The notes under the pieces are model-generated. The model did no database searches and was not told where the DNA came from. It was given only the letters and a program-made list of their open reading frames with translations. From Flavihumibacter soli (GTDB lineage: Bacteria; Bacteroidota; Bacteroidia; Sphingobacteriales; Sphingobacteriaceae): a stretch of DNA of 64,000 bases. Position 1 is the stretch's first letter. Each line of letters opens with the position of its first letter. Where the stretch lies: positions 62,001 to 126,000 of the forward strand of contig NZ_JAAFZB010000096.1 in NCBI RefSeq assembly GCF_010692725.1, written 5' to 3'. Shown here one piece after another: positions 53,706-60,814 of the stretch. The position numbers were made by a program, and so were the translations under genes.

Positions 53706-55427
53706 ATGAGTATAGGATTATCTGAACAGGAAATTTTACGTCGTGAGGCCATGGCCGAGCTCCGCAAGCTAGGTATTAACCCCTACCCTGCTGAAGCATT
53801 TGAAATAAATGTAAACGCCCGGGATATTAAGGAAAACTACGAACGCGATAAAACTTCCTACAAAAATATAAGCTTTGCCGGAAGAATAATGAGTCGCCGG
53901 ATAATGGGAAGTGCATCCTTTGTGGAACTACAGGATTCAACCGGACGAATACAAGCTTATATAAACCGTGATGAGATATGTCCCGGTGAGGATAAGACGC
54001 TATATAACACGGTTTTCAAAAAACTAATGGATATTGGTGATTTTATCGGGATTACAGGTTATGTTTTCACTACCAAGACCGGTGAGATCTCAATCCATGT
54101 AAGCGAGATGAAAATCCTTTCCAAGTCGTTGAAACCTCTTCCAATAGTAAAACGCGATGAAGACGGACAGATCCACGACGGGTTTACAGATCCCGAGCTG
54201 CGTTATCGCCAGAGATATGTGGACCTGACCGTGAATCCTGAATTTAAACAGATTTTCATGAACCGCTCGAAAGTGATCAGCACGATGCGGAATTACTTTG
54301 ACGACCAGGGATGGATGGAAGTTGAAACCCCAATTCTTCAACCGATACACGGAGGAGCTGCTGCCAGGCCTTTCAAAACGCATCATAATACTTTGGACAT
54401 GGGCTTGTTCCTGCGGATAGCCAATGAACTTTATTTGAAGCGTCTGATCGTAGCCGGTTTTGACGGGGTTTATGAGTTTGGCAAGATGTTTCGGAATGAG
54501 GGTATGGACCGCACCCATAACCCGGAATTTACTTCTATGGAGATCTACGTGGCATACAAAGACTATATCTGGATGATGGGTATGGTTGAAGAATGTCTTG
54601 AGAAAATAGCTGTGGCTATTCATGGAAATTCAAAGGTTCGGGTGGGAAGCCATGAAGTTGAGTTCGCAGGCCCTTATGAAAAGTTGACGATGTATGAATC
54701 CATTCAGAAACATACGGGTATCGACGTGTCGTCAATGGATGAAATTTCTTTAAGACAAGTTTGTAAAGATCTTCAGATTGAAATAGACGATTCAATGGGT
54801 CGCGGAAAATTAATAGACGAGATTTTCAGTGAAAAAGTGGAAGAGCATTTAATTCAACCAACATATATAACCGATTACCCTATTGAGATGACTCCTCTTG
54901 CAAAGAAACATCGCAGCAAGGATGGCCTGGTAGAGCGCTTTGAATTGTTTGTGATGGGTAAGGAAATCGCCAATGCGTATACCGAATTGAACGATCCTAT
55001 CGATCAGCGCGAACGGTTTGAAGATCAGCTGTTACTAGCCGGCCGCGGTGACGAAGAGGCAATGGTAATGGATGATGATTTCCTGAGAGCATTGGAATAC
55101 GGTATGCCGCCAACTTCAGGGTTAGGAATTGGTATCGACCGGTTGGTCATGTTGATGACCAACCAGAGCACCATCCAGGAAGTCTTATTTTTCCCGCAGA
55201 TGAGGCCTGAGAAGAAAGCTAAAATATCAACCACCGAAGATTTTGTTGCGATCGGCGTTCCTGCCGAGTGGGTACCGGTTATTCAGAAAATGGGCTTTAA
55301 TACCGTTCAGGAACTAAAAGCCGGGAATCCAAACAAAATCTTTAATGATCTGGGAGGTATGCGTAAAAAAATGAAACTCGATATCACCATGCCAATGAAA
55401 GACAGCATTATGGCCTGGTTTAACTAA
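53706..55427 (+). CDS. lysS: lysyl-tRNA synthetase, class II
   Basis: A 573-residue enzyme that charges tRNA-Lys. The N-terminal OB-fold anticodon domain (ISFAGRIMSRRIMGSASFVELQD, in parts) is followed by class II motif 1, motif 2 (FRNEGMDRTHNPEFTSMEIYVA, in parts) and motif 3 (GLGIGIDRLVML). After the usual end there is a C-terminal extension of about 65 residues (from KISTTEDFVAIGVP) containing a helix-hairpin-like VIQKMGFNTVQELKAGNP, a feature I associate with Bacteroidota LysRS. I start at ATG 53706. Confidence 0.96.
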   Translation: MSIGLSEQEILRREAMAELRKLGINPYPAEAFEINVNARDIKENYERDKTSYKNISFAGRIMSRRIMGSASFVELQDSTGRIQAYINRDEICPGEDKTLYNTVFKKLMDIGDFIGITGYVFTTKTGEISIHVSEMKILSKSLKPLPIVKRDEDGQIHDGFTDPELRYRQRYVDLTVNPEFKQIFMNRSKVISTMRNYFDDQGWMEVETPILQPIHGGAAARPFKTHHNTLDMGLFLRIANELYLKRLIVAGFDGVYEFGKMFRNEGMDRTHNPEFTSMEIYVAYKDYIWMMGMVEECLEKIAVAIHGNSKVRVGSHEVEFAGPYEKLTMYESIQKHTGIDVSSMDEISLRQVCKDLQIEIDDSMGRGKLIDEIFSEKVEEHLIQPTYITDYPIEMTPLAKKHRSKDGLVERFELFVMGKEIANAYTELNDPIDQRERFEDQLLLAGRGDEEAMVMDDDFLRALEYGMPPTSGLGIGIDRLVMLMTNQSTIQEVLFFPQMRPEKKAKISTTEDFVAIGVPAEWVPVIQKMGFNTVQELKAGNPNKIFNDLGGMRKKMKLDITMPMKDSIMAWFN

Positions 55428-55446
55428 TCAGCATACATATTTTTAG

Positions 55447-55476
55447 AAGCCGTCCTGAAATTATTCGGGACGGCTT
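55447..55476 (+). terminator. lysS terminator
   Basis: Arms AAGCCGTCCTGAA and TTCGGGACGGCTT (one G-U) form a long stem followed by TACTATTT, 19 bp after the lysS stop. The T tail is weak but the stem is strong. Confidence 0.85.
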
Positions 55477-55565
55477 TACTATTTGCGCTTAATTCTTGTA
55501 CCTCCATAGAGAGAAATAACTCGCAACGGCTCCCCTTTAAATTAACATAACCTTCACAAAAGCTT

Positions 55566-55598
55566 AAAGGCCGGAAAACATTCGTTTAACCGGCCTTT
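55566..55598 (+). terminator. second hairpin terminator between lysS and a small gene
   Basis: A perfect 9-bp stem AAAGGCCGG / CCGGCCTTT with a 15-nt loop, followed by GTTATTTT. It lies 90 bp beyond the lysS terminator with no gene between, and 29 bp before the small gene at 55627. It may be a back-up terminator or part of that gene's leader. Confidence 0.65.
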
Positions 55599-55626
55599 GT
55601 TATTTTAGATAAATAATCTATCTGTT

Positions 55627-55842
55627 ATGACTCATTCAAGCTTAGAAATTACCGAACAAGAATATTTAATTAAGTTGCCCAGGGACCATTTTGATCTGGG
55701 GTTTATTTACCAGCTTATCAAAAGGATCCAAACGGAGCAATTGTTCCTCCATAAAACCGATCATGAATCCGAAGATGATATCCTAAGTCGTAATTCATTC
55801 GGGGATCAGGATAGCCGGTTTGACAACCTGTCGGACAAATAA
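55627..55842 (+). CDS. small hypothetical protein
   Basis: A 71-residue protein. The first half (EQEYLIKLPRDHFDLGFIYQLIKRIQTEQ, in parts) suggests a strand followed by a helix, like the small antitoxin-like proteins of Bacteroidota; the second half (ESEDDILSRNSFGDQDSRFDNLSDK, in parts) is acidic and probably disordered. There is no toxin-sized gene directly beside it on the same strand, so I do not call it an antitoxin. Function unknown. Confidence 0.6.
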   Translation: MTHSSLEITEQEYLIKLPRDHFDLGFIYQLIKRIQTEQLFLHKTDHESEDDILSRNSFGDQDSRFDNLSDK

Positions 55843-55850
55843 ATGTATGA

Positions 55851-56399
55851 TTACCGGCGGTAACTGCGGGTTTGCTGTACTGTCCGGTCCATTTGACCCA
55901 TCTGGTCTTTCATCATTTTGATCTGGTCGGCAAGGAGTTTATTTTTATCAGCTTTTTTGGCTTCCTGCAGGTACACGGTAGCTTCGCGCTTATTTCTCTT
56001 TGCCATCGCTATACCGGCCAAACTTAATTTAGCCAGAGCCACATTATGATCCATTGTCATACCGAGTGAAAGAGCGCGTTTGAAATACTTCTCAGACTGC
56101 ATAGGCGCTTTGCGGGATTCGATCAACCCCAAAAGCAAATGATAGTAGCCATGCTGAGCACTCACAAGCTCACGCTCGTAATTGGTTATCCTTTCCAGCC
56201 AGTACTTGGCTTTGTCCATATTTTCTTTACGGAGATAGTATTGGGCCAGGAGCATTTTCTCGTTGAAGAAGAATGTTAAAGCAACCAGAATGGCAACTAA
56301 AACAAGTGGAATTCCCCACCCCCAGTAGCCAAAAACCATTAATGTTATTGCTGCACCCAGTATCGCGAAAGCGATGATCAATCTTATAAAATTAGGCAT
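55851..56399 (-). CDS. membrane-anchored tetratricopeptide-like protein
   Basis: A 182-residue protein with two adjacent N-terminal hydrophobic segments (about residues 5-23 and 26-46) followed by a soluble helical region. The helices show TPR-like spacing (MLLAQYYLRKENMDKAKYWLERI; YYHLLLGLIESRKAPMQSEKYFKRAL; AKLSLAGIAMAKRNKREATVYLQEA, each described in part). TPR domains hold protein complexes together; the partner is unknown. Confidence 0.7.
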   Translation of the reverse strand: MPNFIRLIIAFAILGAAITLMVFGYWGWGIPLVLVAILVALTFFFNEKMLLAQYYLRKENMDKAKYWLERITNYERELVSAQHGYYHLLLGLIESRKAPMQSEKYFKRALSLGMTMDHNVALAKLSLAGIAMAKRNKREATVYLQEAKKADKNKLLADQIKMMKDQMGQMDRTVQQTRSYRR

Positions 56400-56481
56400 T
56401 GTCTTATTCTTAATCTGTTTAGATTTGTGGATGCAAATATCCGTTTATTTGCCCGTTTAAGCAATATATAAGGAAAGAATT

Positions 56482-57156
56482 ATGCCCGGAGAACTTGAGC
56501 CAAGCTGGAAAGAAATTTTGATTAACGAATTGCAGGATGATTACATGCTTGAGCTGCGCGAATTCCTTAAAAACGAGCAAAAAAACGGCCATATTATATA
56601 CCCACCGAACAGGCTTATTTTTAACGCTTTTAATCATACTCCTTTTGATGAGGTTAAGATCGTCATCCTGGGGCAAGATCCTTACCATGGCCAGCAGCAG
56701 GCACATGGCCTGTCATTTTCAGTTCAAAATGGAGTTCCGGTCCCTCCTTCCCTGCAGAATATCTTTAAGGAACTGAAACGAGACATTCCGGGGTTCCATA
56801 TGCCGGCGCATGGTGACCTGACCGCCTGGGCTGATCAGGGTGTATTGCTTTTGAATGCCACACTCACCGTTGAATCGTCAAAACCGGGCTCTCATCAAAA
56901 ACGAGGGTGGGAAAAGTTTACCGACAAAGTTATTGCTGAGCTTTCAAGGCGAAGGTCCGGCATTGTATTCATGCTATGGGGGAAATATGCCCAAAGCAAA
57001 GCAGGCCTGATTGATTCCAGTAAGCATTACATTCTGACTGCAGCTCATCCCTCACCACTTTCAGCGCATAACGGATTTGTCGGGTGCCGGCATTTTTCAA
57101 AAGCGAATGAATATTTGAAAAACAGGGGACTGACAGAAATTAACTGGCAGCTATAA
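56482..57156 (+). CDS. ung: uracil-DNA glycosylase
   Basis: A 224-residue family 1 UDG that removes uracil from DNA. The water-activating motif GQDPYHG contains Asp66, the intercalation loop is HPSPLSAHNGFVG with the catalytic His, and VLLLNATLTVE and GIVFMLWGKYAQSK are typical. A perfect -7 box TAGATTTG lies at 56420-56427, within the divergent promoter region shared with the TPR-like gene. Confidence 0.96.
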   Translation: MPGELEPSWKEILINELQDDYMLELREFLKNEQKNGHIIYPPNRLIFNAFNHTPFDEVKIVILGQDPYHGQQQAHGLSFSVQNGVPVPPSLQNIFKELKRDIPGFHMPAHGDLTAWADQGVLLLNATLTVESSKPGSHQKRGWEKFTDKVIAELSRRRSGIVFMLWGKYAQSKAGLIDSSKHYILTAAHPSPLSAHNGFVGCRHFSKANEYLKNRGLTEINWQL

Positions 57157-57177
57157 TCACAAGGGTTAATTCTCTTG

Positions 57178-57648
57178 TCAATATTCCAGTGGAACTGCCG
57201 GCTCCTTTTTATTGGTCGACATGATCATCATCGTCTGAAAGGTTTTAACCACCGTGATCTTGCTGATCTTATCCATAATGAGCCGCTCATAAGATTTTAT
57301 GTCTTTAACATAAACCTTCAGTAAGAAATCACACTGACCGGTTACATGGTGACATTCGGTAACCTCTTTAATAGCCTTTATCTCTTCAAGGAACACCTGG
57401 ATAGTATTGTTCTTATGAAAGTCCAATTGCACCTGGATAAAAGTCTTAATTCCAAGTCCCAGCAGCTCTTCATCTACAAGAGCGTGATAACTTTTAATGT
57501 AGCCTGCGTTCTCCAGTTTTCGAACGCGCTCCAGTGTAGGGGCGGGAGAAAGTCCTACTTCAGTTGATAATTGCAGGTTGGTTATACGCCCGTTTTCTTG
57601 AAGTATCTTAAGAATCTTTAAATCAATTTTATCTATTTCTGTTGCCAT
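57178..57648 (-). CDS. Lrp/AsnC family transcriptional regulator
   Basis: A 156-residue regulator with an N-terminal helix-turn-helix (KIDLKILKILQENGRITNLQLSTEVGLSPAPTLERVRKLE, in parts) and a C-terminal RAM domain (about 65-150, FIQVQLDFHKNN and VTECHHVTGQCDFLLKVYV). These proteins form octamers that sense amino acids. The start at ATG 57648 fits the family and is preceded by a complete promoter whose -7 box ends 4 bp before it. Confidence 0.93.
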   Translation of the reverse strand: MATEIDKIDLKILKILQENGRITNLQLSTEVGLSPAPTLERVRKLENAGYIKSYHALVDEELLGLGIKTFIQVQLDFHKNNTIQVFLEEIKAIKEVTECHHVTGQCDFLLKVYVKDIKSYERLIMDKISKITVVKTFQTMMIMSTNKKEPAVPLEY

Positions 57649-57652
57649 GCAA

Positions 57653-57682
57653 CAAAAATATGTTTTTACACCTAAAGCCAAA
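57653..57682 (-). promoter_or_regulatory. promoter of the Lrp-family gene, probable leaderless start
   Basis: On the minus strand TTTG (57682-57679), an 18-nt spacer and a perfect -7 box TATTTTTG (57660-57653). The start codon at 57648 follows four bases later, so the transcript should start at or next to the ATG. Confidence 0.55.
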
Positions 57683-57732
57683 TATTATATTTCAAAAAGG
57701 CGAAAAAAATTATAAAAATTCTTTTCTATATT

Positions 57733-57748
57733 TTTAGACTAATCTAAA
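57733..57748. promoter_or_regulatory. probable metal-regulator operator in front of the DtxR-type gene
   Basis: TTTAGACTAATCTAAA, a 16-bp imperfect palindrome (14 of 16 symmetric). Its exact reverse complement occurs at 63144-63159 before the TonB receptor. It lies just upstream of the -7 box TAGATTTG, where bound repressor would block RNA polymerase. A further half site TTAGATTT overlaps the -7 box. Autoregulation by the DtxR-type protein is inferred. Confidence 0.7.
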
Positions 57749-57756
57749 TTTTATAT

Positions 57757-57764
57757 TAGATTTG
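57757..57764 (+). promoter_or_regulatory. -7 box of the DtxR-type regulator operon
   Basis: A perfect TAGATTTG 16 bp before the ATG at 57781. The operator palindrome ends eight bases upstream and would occupy the region between the -33 and -7 elements. Confidence 0.5.
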
Positions 57765-57780
57765 CTTTAACCTATTATAT

Positions 57781-58437
57781 ATGAACTCCTTTACTGAAGA
57801 AAATTATTTAAAAGCGATCTATCACCTCAGTAAAGATGATGGCTCTGTCGTTACAACCAATAGCATCTCGGAAGCCATTAATACCACTGCTGCCTCGGTC
57901 ACCGATATGCTGAAGAAGCTGGCGGAAAAAAAATTGATCAGCTATGTTAAGTATCAGGGTTCCACTTTAACAGAAAGCGGCCGAATGGCCGCAGCGAATA
58001 TTATACGTAAGCATCGCTTGTGGGAAGTTTTCCTGGTTGAGAAACTGGGTTTCAAATGGGATGAGGTTCATGATATAGCAGAGGAACTGGAACATATCAA
58101 TTCTTCGGAACTCATTGCCCGCCTGGACCAATATCTCGGCTTCCCAAAAACAGATCCTCATGGCGACCCTATACCCGACAGTGAGGGAAACTTTAATCAT
58201 AAACAATTAACCAAAGTTTCGAAGTTAAGTCCGGGTCAGCAGGGCAGTATTTCCGGAGTTAGCGAACACTCGGCGATATTTCTTCAGTTTCTCGAGAAAA
58301 CGGGCCTAACTCTTGGCGCGGTACTGAAGATCAAAGAAGTTTTGGAATTCGACGGCTCTGTAACATTAATAATCGATCACGTTAAAGAAATAACTATCAG
58401 CCGCGAAGTGGCTAAAAACATCCTGGTTGTCATATGA
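57781..58437 (+). CDS. DtxR/MntR family metal-dependent transcriptional regulator
   Basis: A 218-residue regulator. The N-terminal winged helix (SFTEENYLKAIYHLSKD; VVTTNSISEAINTTAASVTDMLKKLAEK, in parts) is followed by the metal-binding dimerisation domain (MAAANIIRKHRLWEVFLVEKLGF, HDIAEELEHINSSELIARLD, DPHGDPIP, in parts), which carries the usual Glu, His and Cys/Met positions. A C-terminal FeoA/SH3-like domain completes it. Its 3' end overlaps the Nramp gene by 4 bp (ATGA), so it controls and is co-translated with that transporter. Manganese or iron is the expected corepressor; the sequence does not decide between them. Confidence 0.9.
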   Translation: MNSFTEENYLKAIYHLSKDDGSVVTTNSISEAINTTAASVTDMLKKLAEKKLISYVKYQGSTLTESGRMAAANIIRKHRLWEVFLVEKLGFKWDEVHDIAEELEHINSSELIARLDQYLGFPKTDPHGDPIPDSEGNFNHKQLTKVSKLSPGQQGSISGVSEHSAIFLQFLEKTGLTLGAVLKIKEVLEFDGSVTLIIDHVKEITISREVAKNILVVI

Positions 58438-60317
58438 TGAATGAAAAAGTAATACAAGGAAGTGAATCACTAAGTGAAGTACATCATTCGGTAGTTACCT
58501 CCGGAAAAACCGGATGGCGAAAGCTTTTCGCCTTTATAGGACCGGCTTACCTTGTCAGTGTCGGGTATATGGATCCGGGAAACTGGGCAACCGATATTGC
58601 AGGCGGAAGTCAATTTGGCTACTCTCTCATTTGGGTTTTATTAATGTCCAACCTGATAGCCCTGCTTCTTCAATCGCTGAGCGCCCGGCTAGGGGTGGTC
58701 CAGGGCATGGACCTCGCTCAGGCATCGAGGAAAGCTTATCCCCGTTTGATCAACTATCCGCTCTATGTACTTGCACAGATAGCAATCGTTGCCTGCGACC
58801 TGGCAGAGATCATCGGAATGGCTATAGGACTAAACCTTCTATTTGGCCTCCCACTAATCTGGGGCGTTTCAATCACTATTCTCGACACTTTCCTGCTGCT
58901 CTTCCTAATGAACAAAGGAATGCGCATGATGGAAGTGTTTATCGTTTCAATGGTCTTTATCGTCGGGATTTCTTTTCTGACAGAAATGTTTATTGTAGAA
59001 CCTGCCGTAGGCGAGGTATTATCGGGATTTAAACCCTCTATTTTATCCGGAAATGCTCTTTATATAGCCATTGGTATTATTGGTGCGACGGTAATGCCGC
59101 ACAATCTTTACCTGCATTCATCGCTTGTTCAGACCAGGAAAATAGACCGCACTTCAAAAGGAATTAAGGATGCCTTAAAGTATAATTTCATCGATACAGC
59201 GGTAGCTTTAAACCTTGCTTTTTTTGTCAATGCCGCTATACTCATCCTGGCCGCTACCGCTTTTTTTAAGAACGGCTTATTCGAGGTAGCCGAGATTCAG
59301 GATGCCTATAAGTTGCTTGATGACATTTTCGGCTCCATGGCTCCCACCCTGTTTGCAATCGCGTTAATCGCCTCGGGCCAAAGTTCCACCATCACAGGAA
59401 CCCTTGCGGGACAGATAGTAATGGAAGGACATCTTAACTTAAGGATACAGCCCTGGATAAGAAGGCTGCTAACACGCTTACTGGCTATCATACCTGCGTT
59501 TTTTACGATACTTTACTTCGGTGAAGGCGCCCTCGGTGAACTGCTGGTTCTCAGCCAGGTGGTCCTCAGTCTGCAATTAGGCTTTGCCATTATCCCTCTT
59601 ATCCACTTCAATTCCGATAAGCTGCGAATGAAAGAATATGCGATCAAAAATTGGGTTAAAATACTCGCATGGCTAAGTGCTTTGATCATAGTTGGTCTTA
59701 ATGTAAAGCTTGTTATCCAGGAAATCACCTCGTGGATGCAGAGTTCGGCGAGTACATGGTGGATATATGTATTTGTACTTCCTCTGGTCGTGGTTGTCAT
59801 CGCTCTTCTGATCTACGTCACCATTTCGCCACTCTTTAAGAAACCTGAGCGAAGCATATCAATCATTCCTCATGGTGAAGCTGTAGAGATTGGTGAGATC
59901 GGAACACTGGAGTATCATTCTATCGGGATCACAGTAGATTTCTCAGCTAAAGACCGAAACACGATCAGGCACGCCTTAATGCAGGGTGGTAAAGGTGCAA
60001 AATATCTGCTCATACACGTGGTGGAAACCGCTGCCGCCCGCTTCCATGGCGATAAGGCAATGGACCTCGAAACGCAGATCGATACGGACAACCTGATCAA
60101 ATATCAGCAGAATCTGCATGCCTTAGGCTATCAAAGTGATATCGCTGTCGGATATGGAACCGCTTCCCAGGCGATCGCCGATATAGTCCGGCAAAACAAC
60201 CTGGAACTTCTTGTTATGGGCGCCCATGGTCATAAGGGAATCAGTGACCTGATATTCGGAACCACACTTGAAACGGTAAGACATAAGGTTAATGTCCCAA
60301 TATTGATCATCAAATAA
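58434..60317 (+). CDS. Nramp family divalent metal transporter fused to a universal stress protein domain
   Basis: A 627-residue inner-membrane protein. Residues 1-470 form an Nramp/MntH transporter with about 11 membrane segments, including the metal-site motif DPGNWATD (Asp47, Asn50) and the second site MPHNLYLHSSLVQTR. Residues from about 493 to the end are a UspA domain (SIGITVDFSAKDRNTIRHAL) ending with the ATP-binding signature GAHGHKGISDLIFGTTLETV. Nramp proteins import Mn2+ or Fe2+ with protons. The cytosolic Usp domain may act as a nucleotide sensor; that is inference. It is co-translated with the preceding regulator. Confidence 0.92.
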   Translation: MMNEKVIQGSESLSEVHHSVVTSGKTGWRKLFAFIGPAYLVSVGYMDPGNWATDIAGGSQFGYSLIWVLLMSNLIALLLQSLSARLGVVQGMDLAQASRKAYPRLINYPLYVLAQIAIVACDLAEIIGMAIGLNLLFGLPLIWGVSITILDTFLLLFLMNKGMRMMEVFIVSMVFIVGISFLTEMFIVEPAVGEVLSGFKPSILSGNALYIAIGIIGATVMPHNLYLHSSLVQTRKIDRTSKGIKDALKYNFIDTAVALNLAFFVNAAILILAATAFFKNGLFEVAEIQDAYKLLDDIFGSMAPTLFAIALIASGQSSTITGTLAGQIVMEGHLNLRIQPWIRRLLTRLLAIIPAFFTILYFGEGALGELLVLSQVVLSLQLGFAIIPLIHFNSDKLRMKEYAIKNWVKILAWLSALIIVGLNVKLVIQEITSWMQSSASTWWIYVFVLPLVVVVIALLIYVTISPLFKKPERSISIIPHGEAVEIGEIGTLEYHSIGITVDFSAKDRNTIRHALMQGGKGAKYLLIHVVETAAARFHGDKAMDLETQIDTDNLIKYQQNLHALGYQSDIAVGYGTASQAIADIVRQNNLELLVMGAHGHKGISDLIFGTTLETVRHKVNVPILIIK

Positions 60318-60333
60318 CTGAGTAATTAATCGC

Positions 60334-60807
60334 TTACTTATCTGAGACAGCTTTCAGCATAGCTAAAAGCGATGGCGGATCTAAGAAACCGGCATGCTGA
60401 TAGACTATTTCATTCCGCACATTAAGGAAGCAAATGGAAGGATAAGATATCTGCCCGTTCAGTGTGCCCAGGGCGGCAGCAAGTTCGTGCGTGCCGGTAT
60501 TTGCACCCGTTGGTTTAAACCTGAAATCGCGGCCTGCAAACCTGATATTATTCTTTTCTTCGCCATCTAATAGCACCACGTAAAATTCACGGCTGATCAG
60601 ATCGTTGATCTGCCTGTTCCGCTGAAGACTATTGCTCATCGAACCGCAGTACCTGCACCAGCTGGTATGAATAAAAACCAGGACGGGCCTTTGCTCCTTA
60701 TTCTGCAGTCTGGCCAAATCATTGAAGGCTACTATCTGACTGCGAGCCTCAGAACTCAACAGAAGACCCAGGCACAAGCCTATCATATATTTACTGAATG
60801 TCTTCAT
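60334..60807 (-). CDS. exported thioredoxin-fold protein
   Basis: A 157-residue protein. A signal peptide (residues 1-23, FSKYMIGLCLGLLLSSEARS) precedes a thioredoxin domain with the active-site motif WCRYC (Cys51 and Cys54) in VLVFIHTSWCRYCGSM and a late cis-Pro region NGQISYPSICFL. It resembles the DsbE/DUF255-like periplasmic thiol proteins. The start at ATG 60807 is 7 bp after the TonB receptor stop, so the two genes form an operon. It may reduce the Cys-rich plug of that receptor or handle a thiol-bound metal; this is inference. Confidence 0.85.
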   Translation of the reverse strand: MKTFSKYMIGLCLGLLLSSEARSQIVAFNDLARLQNKEQRPVLVFIHTSWCRYCGSMSNSLQRNRQINDLISREFYVVLLDGEEKNNIRFAGRDFRFKPTGANTGTHELAAALGTLNGQISYPSICFLNVRNEIVYQHAGFLDPPSLLAMLKAVSDK

Positions 60808-60814
60808 CACAGCA

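Noticed and set aside
54090-54623. A 177-codon open frame on the minus strand inside lysS.
   Set aside because: It is antisense to a conserved synthetase, has no recognisable domain, and its length follows from the codon use of lysS.
55627-56399. The small gene at 55627 and the adjacent TPR-like gene considered as a toxin-antitoxin pair.
   Set aside because: They are convergent, not an operon, and the TPR-like protein is membrane-anchored with no toxin motif.
58514-59032. A 172-codon frame overlapping the Nramp gene in another phase.
   Set aside because: It is a shadow of the transporter; the translated sequence is low-complexity basic and has no start context.
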